DNA from: Spirochaetales bacterium
GTDB taxonomy: Bacteria > Spirochaetota > Spirochaetia > SZUA-6 > RPPD01
Direction of reading: 5' to 3'
Length of the DNA: 46,717 nt
Assembly (NCBI GenBank): GCA_016934415.1
Contig: JAFGSW010000027.1
Span: forward strand, 1-46,717
In this document: in pieces, positions 32,794 through 40,033 of the stretch
Layout: the number at the start of each line of letters is the position of its first letter
How positions within the stretch are numbered: the first letter of the stretch is position 1
Program-made: the position numbers and the translations under genes
Notes under the pieces: model-generated
Told to the model about the DNA's origin: nothing
Seen by the model: the letters and a program-made list of their open reading frames with translations, nothing else
Database searches by the model: none

Positions 32794-34181
32794 CCAAAGA
32801 CGGCGATAAGCTGACGCCGAAAGAAATCGTCGCCGCCCTCGATAAATACATCATCGGACAGACAAAAGCCAAGAAGGCCGTCGCCATCGCCTTGCGCAAC
32901 AGGTACCGGAGGACCCGGCTGCCCGAGGAGCTCAAGGACGAGGTGGCGCCCAAGAACATCATCATGATCGGGCCGACGGGAGTAGGCAAGACCGAGATCG
33001 CCCGGCGACTCGCCAAACTCACCAATGCGCCCTTTATCAAGGTGGAAGCCACCAAATACACCGAAGTGGGCTACGTGGGGCGGGATGTGGAATCCATGAT
33101 CCGCGACCTCATGTCGGTGGCCATTTCGCTGGTTCGTCAGGAGTTCTACGCCACGGTCCACGAGGAGGCGACCCGCAGGGCAGAGGAGGCGCTCCTCGAC
33201 CTGCTCCTGCCGGGCATCAAGAAGCCGCCTCGGCCGCTCATTCCCCTGCCGCAGCAGCCGCCTCCAAGCGAACCGCCGCCGTCGGAAGAGCCGGTCTCAT
33301 CGGCCACGCGGGAGAAGTTTCGGGAAAAACTGCGGAACGGAGAACTCGATGACAAGCTCGTCGAAATCAACGTGACGCGAAGCTCAACGCCCCAGATTGA
33401 GGTGTTTTCGGGCGGTATGAGCCTGGAAGAGCTCGACATCAACATCGGCGGGAGCCTGTCGAACATTTTCGGCGGCAGGAAGAAGAAAAAGAACGTCACC
33501 GTGAAGCAGGCCAAGGAACTCCTCTACAATGAGGAGCGCGACAAGCTCATCGACATGGACCGCGTCTCCGAGATAGCCAAGGAGCGGGTCGAAGAGATGG
33601 GCATCGTCTTCATTGACGAGATCGACAAGGTCGCCTCGACCGGCGCCAAGGTCGGCCCGGACGTCTCCCGGGAGGGCGTTCAGCGGGACATCCTGCCCAT
33701 TGTCGAGGGCTCGAAGGTCAACACCAAGTACGGCATGATCGACACGTCGCACATTCTTTTCGTCGCCGCCGGCGCCTTCCACATGTCGAAGCCCTCGGAC
33801 CTCATCCCAGAGCTTCAGGGGCGCTTTCCCCTGCGGGTAGAGCTGGCCGCCCTGACCAAGGACGATTTCGTAAAAATTCTCACCCAGCCTGAGAACGCCC
33901 TCATCAAACAGTACATCGAACTCTTGAAAACCGAGAATGTGGAAGTCGTTTTCGAGGAGGAGGCCATTGGCCGGATCGCCGAAATAGCAACGAGCGTCAA
34001 TTCCACCACCGAAAACATCGGCGCCCGCCGCCTGCACACCATCATGGAGCACCTCCTGGAGGACGTTTCCTTCAACGCCCCCGAGCTCAAGGGCCAGACC
34101 ATACGCATCACCCCGGCCTACGTCGACGAGAAGCTGAAAACGATCATGGAGGACCGCGACGTGACGCGGTTTATACTTTAG
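32790..34181 (+). CDS. hslU: ATP-dependent protease ATPase subunit HslU (ClpY)
   Basis: AAA+ unfoldase that feeds proteins into HslV. The 463-aa protein has [20 protein letters not shown] at the N-terminus, Walker A GPTGVGKT (residues 61-68), the pore motif region [19 protein letters not shown] near residue 89, the I domain (about residues 110-240) with a proline-rich stretch near residue 150, Walker [12 protein letters not shown] near residue 272, and sensor elements [10 protein letters not shown] near residue 345. The C-terminal DRDVTRFIL end is the tail that docks in HslV. It follows hslV with 4-bp overlap and is separated from flgB by 203 bp with an inverted repeat. Confidence 0.96.
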   Translation: MTKDGDKLTPKEIVAALDKYIIGQTKAKKAVAIALRNRYRRTRLPEELKDEVAPKNIIMIGPTGVGKTEIARRLAKLTNAPFIKVEATKYTEVGYVGRDVESMIRDLMSVAISLVRQEFYATVHEEATRRAEEALLDLLLPGIKKPPRPLIPLPQQPPPSEPPPSEEPVSSATREKFREKLRNGELDDKLVEINVTRSSTPQIEVFSGGMSLEELDINIGGSLSNIFGGRKKKKNVTVKQAKELLYNEERDKLIDMDRVSEIAKERVEEMGIVFIDEIDKVASTGAKVGPDVSREGVQRDILPIVEGSKVNTKYGMIDTSHILFVAAGAFHMSKPSDLIPELQGRFPLRVELAALTKDDFVKILTQPENALIKQYIELLKTENVEVVFEEEAIGRIAEIATSVNSTTENIGARRLHTIMEHLLEDVSFNAPELKGQTIRITPAYVDEKLKTIMEDRDVTRFIL

Positions 34182-34197
34182 TAGTACGGAGGAGAGT

Positions 34198-34305
34198 GAA
34201 CCACGGATGTCACCGATAAGAACGGATAACACGGATAGAGAGAAAAAAAACAGAAAAGGATTATTTCCCTTTCTTAATACGTGTTATCCGTTCCATCCGT
34301 GGTTC
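34198..34305. repeat. Long inverted repeat between hslU and flgB (ACGGAT-unit class)
   Basis: GAACCACGGAT (34198-34208) pairs with ATCCGTGGTTC (34295-34305), and GAACGGATAACACG (34220-34233) pairs perfectly with CGTGTTATCCGTTC (34280-34293); the interior is a purine-rich then pyrimidine-rich loop. It divides the hsl genes from the flagellar genes. Related in design to 38766-38865. Confidence 0.8.
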
Positions 34306-34384
34306 CCTTTCTTTTAGCGGCGGATGACGAAATGTCCTAAACCGAAGTTAAAAAAGCACCGAACATTGTAGGGGGAGGGTAACA

Positions 34385-34813
34385 ATGTTCTCCGGCACCA
34401 GTTTTGGAATAAATCTCAATCTCCTAAAGCGCGGTCTGGACGTGTCCCTGCTGCGCTACAATGTCACCGCCAACAACATCGCCAACGCGGATACACCCAA
34501 CTTCAAACGCTCCACGGTGAGTTTCGAAGCGGAGCTCAAGCGCCTCCTCGATCTGGAAAAGCAGAAGCCGCCGTTCGAGGGCGCGCTTATGTACGACCGG
34601 AGCCACGAGATGTTCAAGGCGCGCACCTCGGGCGAGGTGCAGCCGCGCGTCACGCTCGATTACCTCACCACGGCCAAAAACAACGGCAACAACGTGGACA
34701 TGGAAGAGGAGATAATGACCGCCACCACCACCCAGCTCCTGTACCAGGCGATGCTCTCCGAAATCAACGGCGAGTTCCAGCGCATGAACATTTCACTGAG
34801 CATGAGGGCTTAG
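34385..34813 (+). CDS. flgB: Flagellar proximal rod protein FlgB
   Basis: Builds the proximal rod of the periplasmic flagellum. The 142-aa protein has the N-terminal rod signature DVSLLRYNVTANNIANADTP near residue 19, followed by NFKRSTVSFEAELKRLL, and the C-terminal helix with NNVDMEEEIMTATTTQLLYQ near residue 102. GGGGGAGGG (34371-34379) is a good ribosome site for ATG 34385. It is the first gene of the flagellar run, after a weak sigma28-like sequence. The stop TAG (34811-34813) is the first three bases of a composite repeat, so the native C-terminus may have been altered. Confidence 0.95.
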   Translation: MFSGTSFGINLNLLKRGLDVSLLRYNVTANNIANADTPNFKRSTVSFEAELKRLLDLEKQKPPFEGALMYDRSHEMFKARTSGEVQPRVTLDYLTTAKNNGNNVDMEEEIMTATTTQLLYQAMLSEINGEFQRMNISLSMRA

Positions 34814-35000
34814 CAGGATGTTGAAAAAGTTGAGCCTTTTCAACATCCTGCTCATGAAATTGCCGGAATCAGATTATGCGAGGGTAAAAATGCAAACGGC
34901 GGGGAATTACGATGAATAACGGTAGGATGCTTCCGGTAATTTCTTGTTTACATCTAGGGAAGCTGTTGAAAAACCGCATTCGGTTTTTCAACAGCCTGGG
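34811..35000 (+). repeat. Composite three-stem element, copy A (between flgB and flgC)
   Basis: Left hairpin: AGCAGGATGTTGAAAA (34812-34827) with TTTTCAACATCCTGCT (34837-34852), perfect 16 bp. Inner stem: GAAATTGCCGGAA (34856-34868) with TTCCGGTAATTTC (34931-34943), one G-T pair. Right hairpin: GCTGTTGAAAAACCG (34962-34976) with CGGTTTTTCAACAGC (34981-34995), perfect 15 bp. TTTACATCT (34948-34956) is shared with copy B. No coding frame is convincing. The last bases are followed by the flgC ribosome site. Confidence 0.85.
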
Positions 35001-35011
35001 GGAGCAACAGC

Positions 35012-35470
35012 ATGGGTATTTTTAGCGCCATCAGCACCGCCGCCTCCGGGTTGTCCGCCGAGCGCACCCGACTCGACGTCATCTCGGACAACATCGCCAA
35101 TGTGAACACCACCCGCACCACGGAGGGCGGCCCGTTCCGCCGGAGCCGGGTGATTTTCAGGCCGCGGGTGGACCAGCCCTACTGGCGCAGCCCGTTTCTG
35201 CCGCGCATGCTGCAGAACGAGATCGGCGCGGGCGTGCGGGTGGTCGACATCGAAAAAGACTACAAGAGCGATCCCCGACTCGTTTGGGACCCGACTCACC
35301 CCGACGCCATCAAAACCGGACCGCGCGCCGGCTACGTGGAATATCCCAACGTCAACATCGTCACGGAAATGACGGATATGATCACCGCCTCGCGTTCGTA
35401 CGAGGCCAACGCTACGGTGATCCAGGGCTCAAAGAGCATGTTCCAGAAGGCCCTGGAGATCGGGAGGTAA
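35012..35470 (+). CDS. flgC: Flagellar proximal rod protein FlgC
   Basis: Rod component assembled next to FlgB. The 152-aa protein starts MGIFSAISTAASGLSAERTR and shows the rod signature LDVISDNIANVNTTRT near residue 21; the C-terminal helix includes VEYPNVNIVTEMTDMITASR near residue 109 and ANATVIQGSKSMFQKALEIG at the end, the usual FlgC ending. TGGGGGAG (34997-35004), 7 bases before ATG 35012, lies directly at the edge of the composite repeat. fliE follows after 4 bp. Length is as in other bacteria. Confidence 0.96.
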   Translation: MGIFSAISTAASGLSAERTRLDVISDNIANVNTTRTTEGGPFRRSRVIFRPRVDQPYWRSPFLPRMLQNEIGAGVRVVDIEKDYKSDPRLVWDPTHPDAIKTGPRAGYVEYPNVNIVTEMTDMITASRSYEANATVIQGSKSMFQKALEIGR

Positions 35471-35474
35471 ATAA

Positions 35475-35822
35475 ATGCTGCCGAGCTATTTTTCCACCAG
35501 AAGCATCCTCCAGGACCCGTTCAAGCTGAACGGACTGCGGACGGACATATTCGACAAATTGAATTTTCTGAAGGATGAAGAAAAAGCGAACATTTCGAGC
35601 GAAAAGGATTTCGGCAACCTGCTTTTGAAGGCCCTCGACGACGTCAACACGCTTCAAATGGAGCCGACGCGCCTGAACGAGAAACTCATCACCGAACCCA
35701 ACTCGGTCGACATCCACGACATCACCCTGGCGAGCGCCAAGGCGACGCTGTCGCTGTCCATCACCAAGGAGCTCTTCGATCGGGCCATCCGCGCGTATAA
35801 AGAGATCATCAACGTACGGTGA
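35475..35822 (+). CDS. fliE: Flagellar hook-basal body complex protein FliE
   Basis: Joins the MS ring to the rod. The 115-aa protein has a variable N-terminus, then FGNLLLKALDDVNTLQMEPT near residue 46 and the conserved C-terminal part NSVDIHDITLASAKATLSLS near residue 76, ending in AIRAYKEIINVR, the usual FliE tail. It lies 4 bp after flgC. ATG 35475 has GGGAGG upstream in the end of flgC. An internal promoter candidate follows before fliF. Confidence 0.94.
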   Translation: MLPSYFSTRSILQDPFKLNGLRTDIFDKLNFLKDEEKANISSEKDFGNLLLKALDDVNTLQMEPTRLNEKLITEPNSVDIHDITLASAKATLSLSITKELFDRAIRAYKEIINVR

Positions 35823-35841
35823 TGAAATTTAGGTAGAGGGA

Positions 35842-35869
35842 TTGCCAAGGACGGCAAATTCCATATAAT
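35842..35869 (+). promoter_or_regulatory. Possible internal promoter before fliF
   Basis: TTGCCA (35842-35847), 16-bp spacer, TATAAT (35864-35869), 33 bp before fliF. A perfect -10 in otherwise GC-rich DNA makes it credible. TTGCC and GGCAA (35853-35857) around the -35 also form a short inverted repeat. Confidence 0.45.
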
Positions 35870-35902
35870 GAGAGACAAGGACGTTCATGGACGGGAGGGG
35901 AA

Positions 35903-37621
35903 ATGAACGAGTGGCTCAAACGCGTACTAGCCCAGATTAAGTCTCTGTGGCAAAGAATCAATGTCACGCAGAAGATCCTCATTTTTTCGATTCTCGGGGT
36001 CGCTATCGTCGCCGTGATCCTACTCTTCGCGTTCAGCGCCGCGCCGTCCCGGCCGCTCCTTTTCCAGACGGCGATCACGGACGACGTGCAGCTCAACCGG
36101 ATCACTCAGCGTCTGGACGAGGAAAACTTCGATTACAAGCTGGAGAACGGCCTCATATACGTGAAGGACGAGAAAACCGCGATGCGCGCCCGCGACCTGC
36201 TCGTGCGGGAAGATCTGCTCCCCGCGCGCATCGATCCGTGGGCCGTGTTCGACATGGACCGCTGGACGCTCACCGATTTCGAGCGGAACGTCAACCTGCG
36301 GCGCGCCATCGAAGAGAAGCTTCGCCAGCACATCCTGGCGTTGGAAGACGTGGACGCTGTTTCGCTCGAGCTTTCAGTCCCGGACAAGACTTTATTTATT
36401 GCAGACGAGAAACCGATCACCGCTTCGGTGGTCATCACTCCGAAACCCGGATCAGATATTGATAGAAACGCGAAGAAAATAATGGGAATCGAAAAGCTTA
36501 TCAGTTTTTCGATATCAGGGCTGAAAAAAGAAAATATTACCATTATTGACCAGATCACAGGGGAACAAATAAATGATTTAGATAGTGATTTATATAAAGC
36601 CGCCACCCAAATCGACATCGTCAAGAAGCAGCTCAAGCTCAAGGCGGAATACGAAACCAAACTTAAAAACAATATATATAACGGTTTGGCCGGGCCCTTC
36701 ACGAAGGACAGGGTGGATATTATAAACTGTGACGTCGACCTAGACATTTTCGAGAAGTCGACTCAAACTGAAGAGCACCCTCCCATTATTCTCGTGCCGG
36801 ACAATCCAAAGACGCCCTATGACGAGTCGAAGGTCGTGGAATCCATCACGCAGAAAAAACTGATAGAGATCGAGGATTTTGAAGGGACTGGATTTACGCC
36901 CCAAGGACCTCCCGGAGTCGAAGGACAGGTTCCTCCAGCATATAAAGATCTCTCGAATCTGGTCGGAAAATACAAGCGAAACCTGGAAAATATCGAAAAT
37001 GCCATAAATACAAAAAAGACCCAGGAGAAAGACCGTCCCTGGAAAATTAAGCGACTTACCATCGCCGTGGCTTTGGACGGGCGCTGGGTGAAAGACACCG
37101 ATACCAAGACCGGAGAACTCGTGATGAACCCGGACGGGAGCATCAAGCGGACCTACATCCCGGTCACCGACCAGGAGCTTGCCATCGCGCGGGACCTCGT
37201 CCAGGCGGCGGTCGGCTACGAACCCGCGCGCTTCGATCTGGTGACGGTGCGCACCCAGCCGAAGGATCGCACCGCGGAGTTCGAGGCGGAGAACGAGGTT
37301 TTCCGCCAGCAAAAGCAGGTGGAACGGATCGTTTTTTGGATTATCATTGGAGTGGGGCTTATCTTCGTCGCGATTATTGCGTTCCGCCTGCTTTCGAAGT
37401 ATCTTGAAAGGAGACGGCGCCTCAAGGAAGAGGAGCTGGCCAGACAGCATCAGGCCATGCGCGAGGCGGCGCTCCGCAGCGCCGAAGAGAAAGGCGTGGA
37501 GGTGGAGCTTTCCGTAGAGGAGAGGGCGCGCCTGGAGATGCAGGAAAACGCCATCAATATGGCCCGTGAACATCCGGAAGATGTCGCCCAACTGATCCGA
37601 ACCTGGCTGTTGGAGGAATAA
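35903..37621 (+). CDS. fliF: Flagellar MS-ring protein FliF
   Basis: Forms the MS ring in the inner membrane. The 572-aa protein has a transmembrane helix near residues 22-44, ring-building motifs in the periplasmic part (for example ERNVNLRRAIEEKLRQHILA near residue 127), a second helix near residues 475-497 (FWIIIGVGLIFVAIIAFRLL), and the C-terminal FliG-binding end ENAINMAREHPEDVAQLIRT. ATG 35903 is preceded by GGGAGGGG. The stretch from about 36430 to 36620 uses many AT-rich codons (TTA, ATA, AAT) in contrast to the GC-rich rest, which may be a recombined segment. fliG follows after 4 bp. Confidence 0.95.
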   Translation: MNEWLKRVLAQIKSLWQRINVTQKILIFSILGVAIVAVILLFAFSAAPSRPLLFQTAITDDVQLNRITQRLDEENFDYKLENGLIYVKDEKTAMRARDLLVREDLLPARIDPWAVFDMDRWTLTDFERNVNLRRAIEEKLRQHILALEDVDAVSLELSVPDKTLFIADEKPITASVVITPKPGSDIDRNAKKIMGIEKLISFSISGLKKENITIIDQITGEQINDLDSDLYKAATQIDIVKKQLKLKAEYETKLKNNIYNGLAGPFTKDRVDIINCDVDLDIFEKSTQTEEHPPIILVPDNPKTPYDESKVVESITQKKLIEIEDFEGTGFTPQGPPGVEGQVPPAYKDLSNLVGKYKRNLENIENAINTKKTQEKDRPWKIKRLTIAVALDGRWVKDTDTKTGELVMNPDGSIKRTYIPVTDQELAIARDLVQAAVGYEPARFDLVTVRTQPKDRTAEFEAENEVFRQQKQVERIVFWIIIGVGLIFVAIIAFRLLSKYLERRRRLKEEELARQHQAMREAALRSAEEKGVEVELSVEERARLEMQENAINMAREHPEDVAQLIRTWLLEE

Positions 37622-37625
37622 CGGT

Positions 37626-38762
37626 ATGGCGAAGAGAATGACATCCGCGGCCGCTGCGGCCGTTTCCAAGGCGAAAGAAAAGGAAAAGGAAGAATACGTG
37701 GGAGGCACGGTCTCTGGGACGACCGTCAAGAAGCACGGCACCCACACCGTGGGCTCGCACAAGAAGCAGCTTACCGGACGGCAGAAGGCCGCCATCTTCC
37801 TCGTCACCCTCGGCTCGGAGATTTCGGCAGAAATTTTCAAGCATTTGCGCGAGGACGAGATCGAGCAACTCACCTTCGAGATCGCCCGTCTCGAGACCAT
37901 AGAACCCGAGGACAGGGACCGTGTGCTCATGGAGTTCCAGGAGCTCATGATGGCCCAGGACTTCATCTCCTCGGGCGGCATCGACTACGCGCGCGAGCTT
38001 CTCGAGAAGTCCCTTGGAACTCAGAAGGCGGTCGACATCATCAACCGGCTTACCTCGTCACTGCAGGTCAGGCCCTTCGATTTCATCCGCCGCACCGACC
38101 CGGCCCACCTCCTCAACTTCATCCAGCAGGAGCACCCGCAGACCATAGCCCTCATCCTCGCCTACCTGGAGCCGCAGAAAGCATCCATTATTCTGGGCAG
38201 CCTGCCCCACGAGATCCAGTCAGACGTGGCCAAGCGCATCGCCACCATGGACCGGACGTCGCCCGAGGTCCTGCGCGAGGTCGAGCGCGTGCTCGAGAAA
38301 AAGCTCTCCACCCTCTCGTCCGAGGATTACACCGCCGCCGGCGGCGTCGACACCATCGTTGAAATACTGAACCTGGTCGACCGGTCCACGGAGAAAACGA
38401 TCATCGAGTCCCTGGAAGAGGACGATCCGGAACTGGCCGAGGATATCAAGAAGCGCATGTTCGTATTCGAAGACATCGTTCTTCTCGACGACCGGGCCAT
38501 CCAGAAGGTGCTGCGCGAGGTGGACACCAGCGAGCTCGCCAAGGCCCTCAAGGCGGTGGATTCAGAAGTCCAGGACAAGATCTTCCGCAATATGTCGCGC
38601 CGCGCCTCGACCCTGCTCAAGGAGGACATGGAGTACATGGGGCCGGTCCGCTTGAAGGATGTGGAGGAATCGCAGCAGAAGATCGTCTCCATCATCCGCA
38701 AGCTCGAAGAGCAGGGCGAGATCGTCGTTGCCCGCGCCGGCGAGGACGAACTGGTTGTATGA
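37626..38762 (+). CDS. fliG: Flagellar motor switch protein FliG
   Basis: Rotor protein that contacts the stator. The 378-aa protein has the FliG N domain starting LTGRQKAAIFLVTLGSEIS near residue 50, the middle domain with EHPQTIALILAYLEPQKASI near residue 170, and the C domain with FVFEDIVLLDDRAIQKVLRE near residue 280, whose charged residues meet MotA. About 48 N-terminal residues (alanine, lysine and glutamate-rich) precede the FliG domain, more than in the usual 330-345 aa proteins. Spirochaetes often have two FliG paralogues; only this one is in the window. A 146-bp gap with an inverted repeat follows. Confidence 0.95.
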   Translation: MAKRMTSAAAAAVSKAKEKEKEEYVGGTVSGTTVKKHGTHTVGSHKKQLTGRQKAAIFLVTLGSEISAEIFKHLREDEIEQLTFEIARLETIEPEDRDRVLMEFQELMMAQDFISSGGIDYARELLEKSLGTQKAVDIINRLTSSLQVRPFDFIRRTDPAHLLNFIQQEHPQTIALILAYLEPQKASIILGSLPHEIQSDVAKRIATMDRTSPEVLREVERVLEKKLSTLSSEDYTAAGGVDTIVEILNLVDRSTEKTIIESLEEDDPELAEDIKKRMFVFEDIVLLDDRAIQKVLREVDTSELAKALKAVDSEVQDKIFRNMSRRASTLLKEDMEYMGPVRLKDVEESQQKIVSIIRKLEEQGEIVVARAGEDELVV

Positions 38763-38765
38763 GGA

Positions 38766-38865
38766 GAAGAAGAACTACGGATGAACGCGGATATCGCGGA
38801 TAAAAAAACGAAAAAATCATCTTCATACCCGTCTTCTTTTATGCGTTTCATCCGTAGTTTCTTCC
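38766..38865. repeat. Long inverted repeat between fliG and fliH (ACGGAT-unit class)
   Basis: GAAGAACTACGGATGAACGC (38767-38786) faces GCGTTTCATCCGTAGTTTCT (38843-38862), the stem interrupted by a one- to two-base slip, around a purine-rich to pyrimidine-rich interior. Same design as 34198-34305, with ACTACGGATGAA instead of ACCACGGATG. Confidence 0.7.
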
Positions 38866-38908
38866 CCCTCTCTTCTCGGCTGCCGACGCAACGCAAAGGA
38901 GTCTGACG

Positions 38909-39823
38909 ATGGCTAAAAACGTCTTCCGCCCGAACGAAGTCGTGAACGTCAACAAAAAGGTCTTCATCGAACCCCCGAGCGTCATCCCGTCAGAGGAGCC
39001 GGTGAAGATCGAGAAAGAGCCGGAGGCCTACATAGGACCTTCGCTCGAAGACATGCAGCGCGAGAGCGATGAGTTCAAGGCGCAGTGGGACCAGACCAAA
39101 TCCCAGATGATCGAGGAAGCGCGGAAGGAAGCGGACCGGATCGTCACGGAGGCCGAGCAGACGGCCTTCGAGGAAGTGAAGCGCAAAACCAGCCAGGCCC
39201 AGAAGTCGAAACAGGACGCTGAGATCGAAGCCAAGCGCATCGTCGATGAGGCGAAGGCCAAGGCCGACGCCGTCGAGGCGAGCGTCAACCAGAAAATGGA
39301 GCAGATCGAGAACGAGGCCTTCGACAAGGGCTACCGTGAGGGTCATGACAAGGGCTACCAAAGCGGCCAGGAGGAAGTGAAACGCCTGGTGGACCGTCTC
39401 CACCTCATTCTTACCAAGGCCATCGACAAGCGGAACGAGATCATCGAGGAGTCCGAAACCCAGCTCATCAATCTGGTGCTCCTCATCTCCAAGAAGGTCA
39501 TCAAGGTCATTTCCGAGAACCAGAAGAACGTCGTCATCAACAATGTCATCCAGGCCCTGCGCAAGCTCAAGAGCCGCGGGGACGTGGTGATCCGGGTCAA
39601 TTTGAGCGATCTCGAGCTCGCCACCGAGCACACCAAGGATTTCCTGAAGATGGTGGAAAACGTGAAATCGGTCACCATCATGGAGGATTCTTCCGTGGAC
39701 AAAGGCGGCTGCATCATCGAGACGGACTTCGGCCAGATCGACGCCCGCGTCTCGTCGCAACTGCACGAGATTGAAGAGAAGATCGTCGAGCTCATGCCGA
39801 TCCGGGCCCGCGGGGAGGATTGA
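38909..39823 (+). CDS. fliH: Flagellar assembly protein FliH
   Basis: Regulates the FliI ATPase and links it to the export gate. The 304-aa protein has a long helical, charged middle (about residues 40-150, with EARKEADRIVTEAEQTAFEE), repeated GxxxG-like spacing in AFDKGYREGHDKGYQSGQEE near residue 131, and the conserved C-terminal FliH domain with VVIRVNLSDLELATEHTKDF near residue 227 and SSVDKGGCIIETDFGQIDAR near residue 257. ATG 38909 has AAAGGAG upstream. It ends 210 bp before fliI, with a long inverted repeat between. Confidence 0.92.
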   Translation: MAKNVFRPNEVVNVNKKVFIEPPSVIPSEEPVKIEKEPEAYIGPSLEDMQRESDEFKAQWDQTKSQMIEEARKEADRIVTEAEQTAFEEVKRKTSQAQKSKQDAEIEAKRIVDEAKAKADAVEASVNQKMEQIENEAFDKGYREGHDKGYQSGQEEVKRLVDRLHLILTKAIDKRNEIIEESETQLINLVLLISKKVIKVISENQKNVVINNVIQALRKLKSRGDVVIRVNLSDLELATEHTKDFLKMVENVKSVTIMEDSSVDKGGCIIETDFGQIDARVSSQLHEIEEKIVELMPIRARGED

Positions 39824-39831
39824 ATTCCGTG

Positions 39832-40010
39832 AGCCTTGCAAGGCACCGCGAAGGGCACGAAGGGCACGAAGAGCACGAAGAAGAAAGGAAGAAGGAGGAA
39901 GAGAAAAGGAAGATGAAGGAGCAAGGAAGAAAAAATCGGATTATTTTTTCTCCTTCACTTTTTTTTTCCTCCTTCGTGATCTTCGTGTCCTTCGTGGTGT
40001 TTTCAAGGCT
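39832..40010. repeat. Long inverted repeat between fliH and fliI (CACGAAG-unit class)
   Basis: AGCCTTG (39832-39838) pairs with CAAGGCT (40004-40010); inside, GGCACCGCGAAGGGCACGAA (39842-39861) faces TTCGTGTCCTTCGTGGTG (39982-39999), and further GGCACGAAG/AGCACGAAG units on the left match CTTCGTG units on the right. A purine-rich left arm and pyrimidine-rich right arm give a hairpin of about 180 nt. Largest member of its class here. Confidence 0.8.
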
Positions 40011-40033
40011 GATAGAGTAGAGGAGGGGGACGA

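Noticed and set aside
34338..34365. Sigma28-type flagellar promoter (TAAA, 16 bp, ACCGAACA) before flgB
   Set aside because: Only five of eight bases of the -10 fit GCCGATAA; too weak to list as a feature, although the place is right.
36740..37981. 413-codon minus-strand frame opposite fliF and fliG
   Set aside because: Shadow of conserved flagellar genes.
39842..39880. Tandem GGCACGAAG units as a CRISPR or tandem-repeat array
   Set aside because: No spacers; the units are mirrored on the other arm, so this is one arm of a long inverted repeat.
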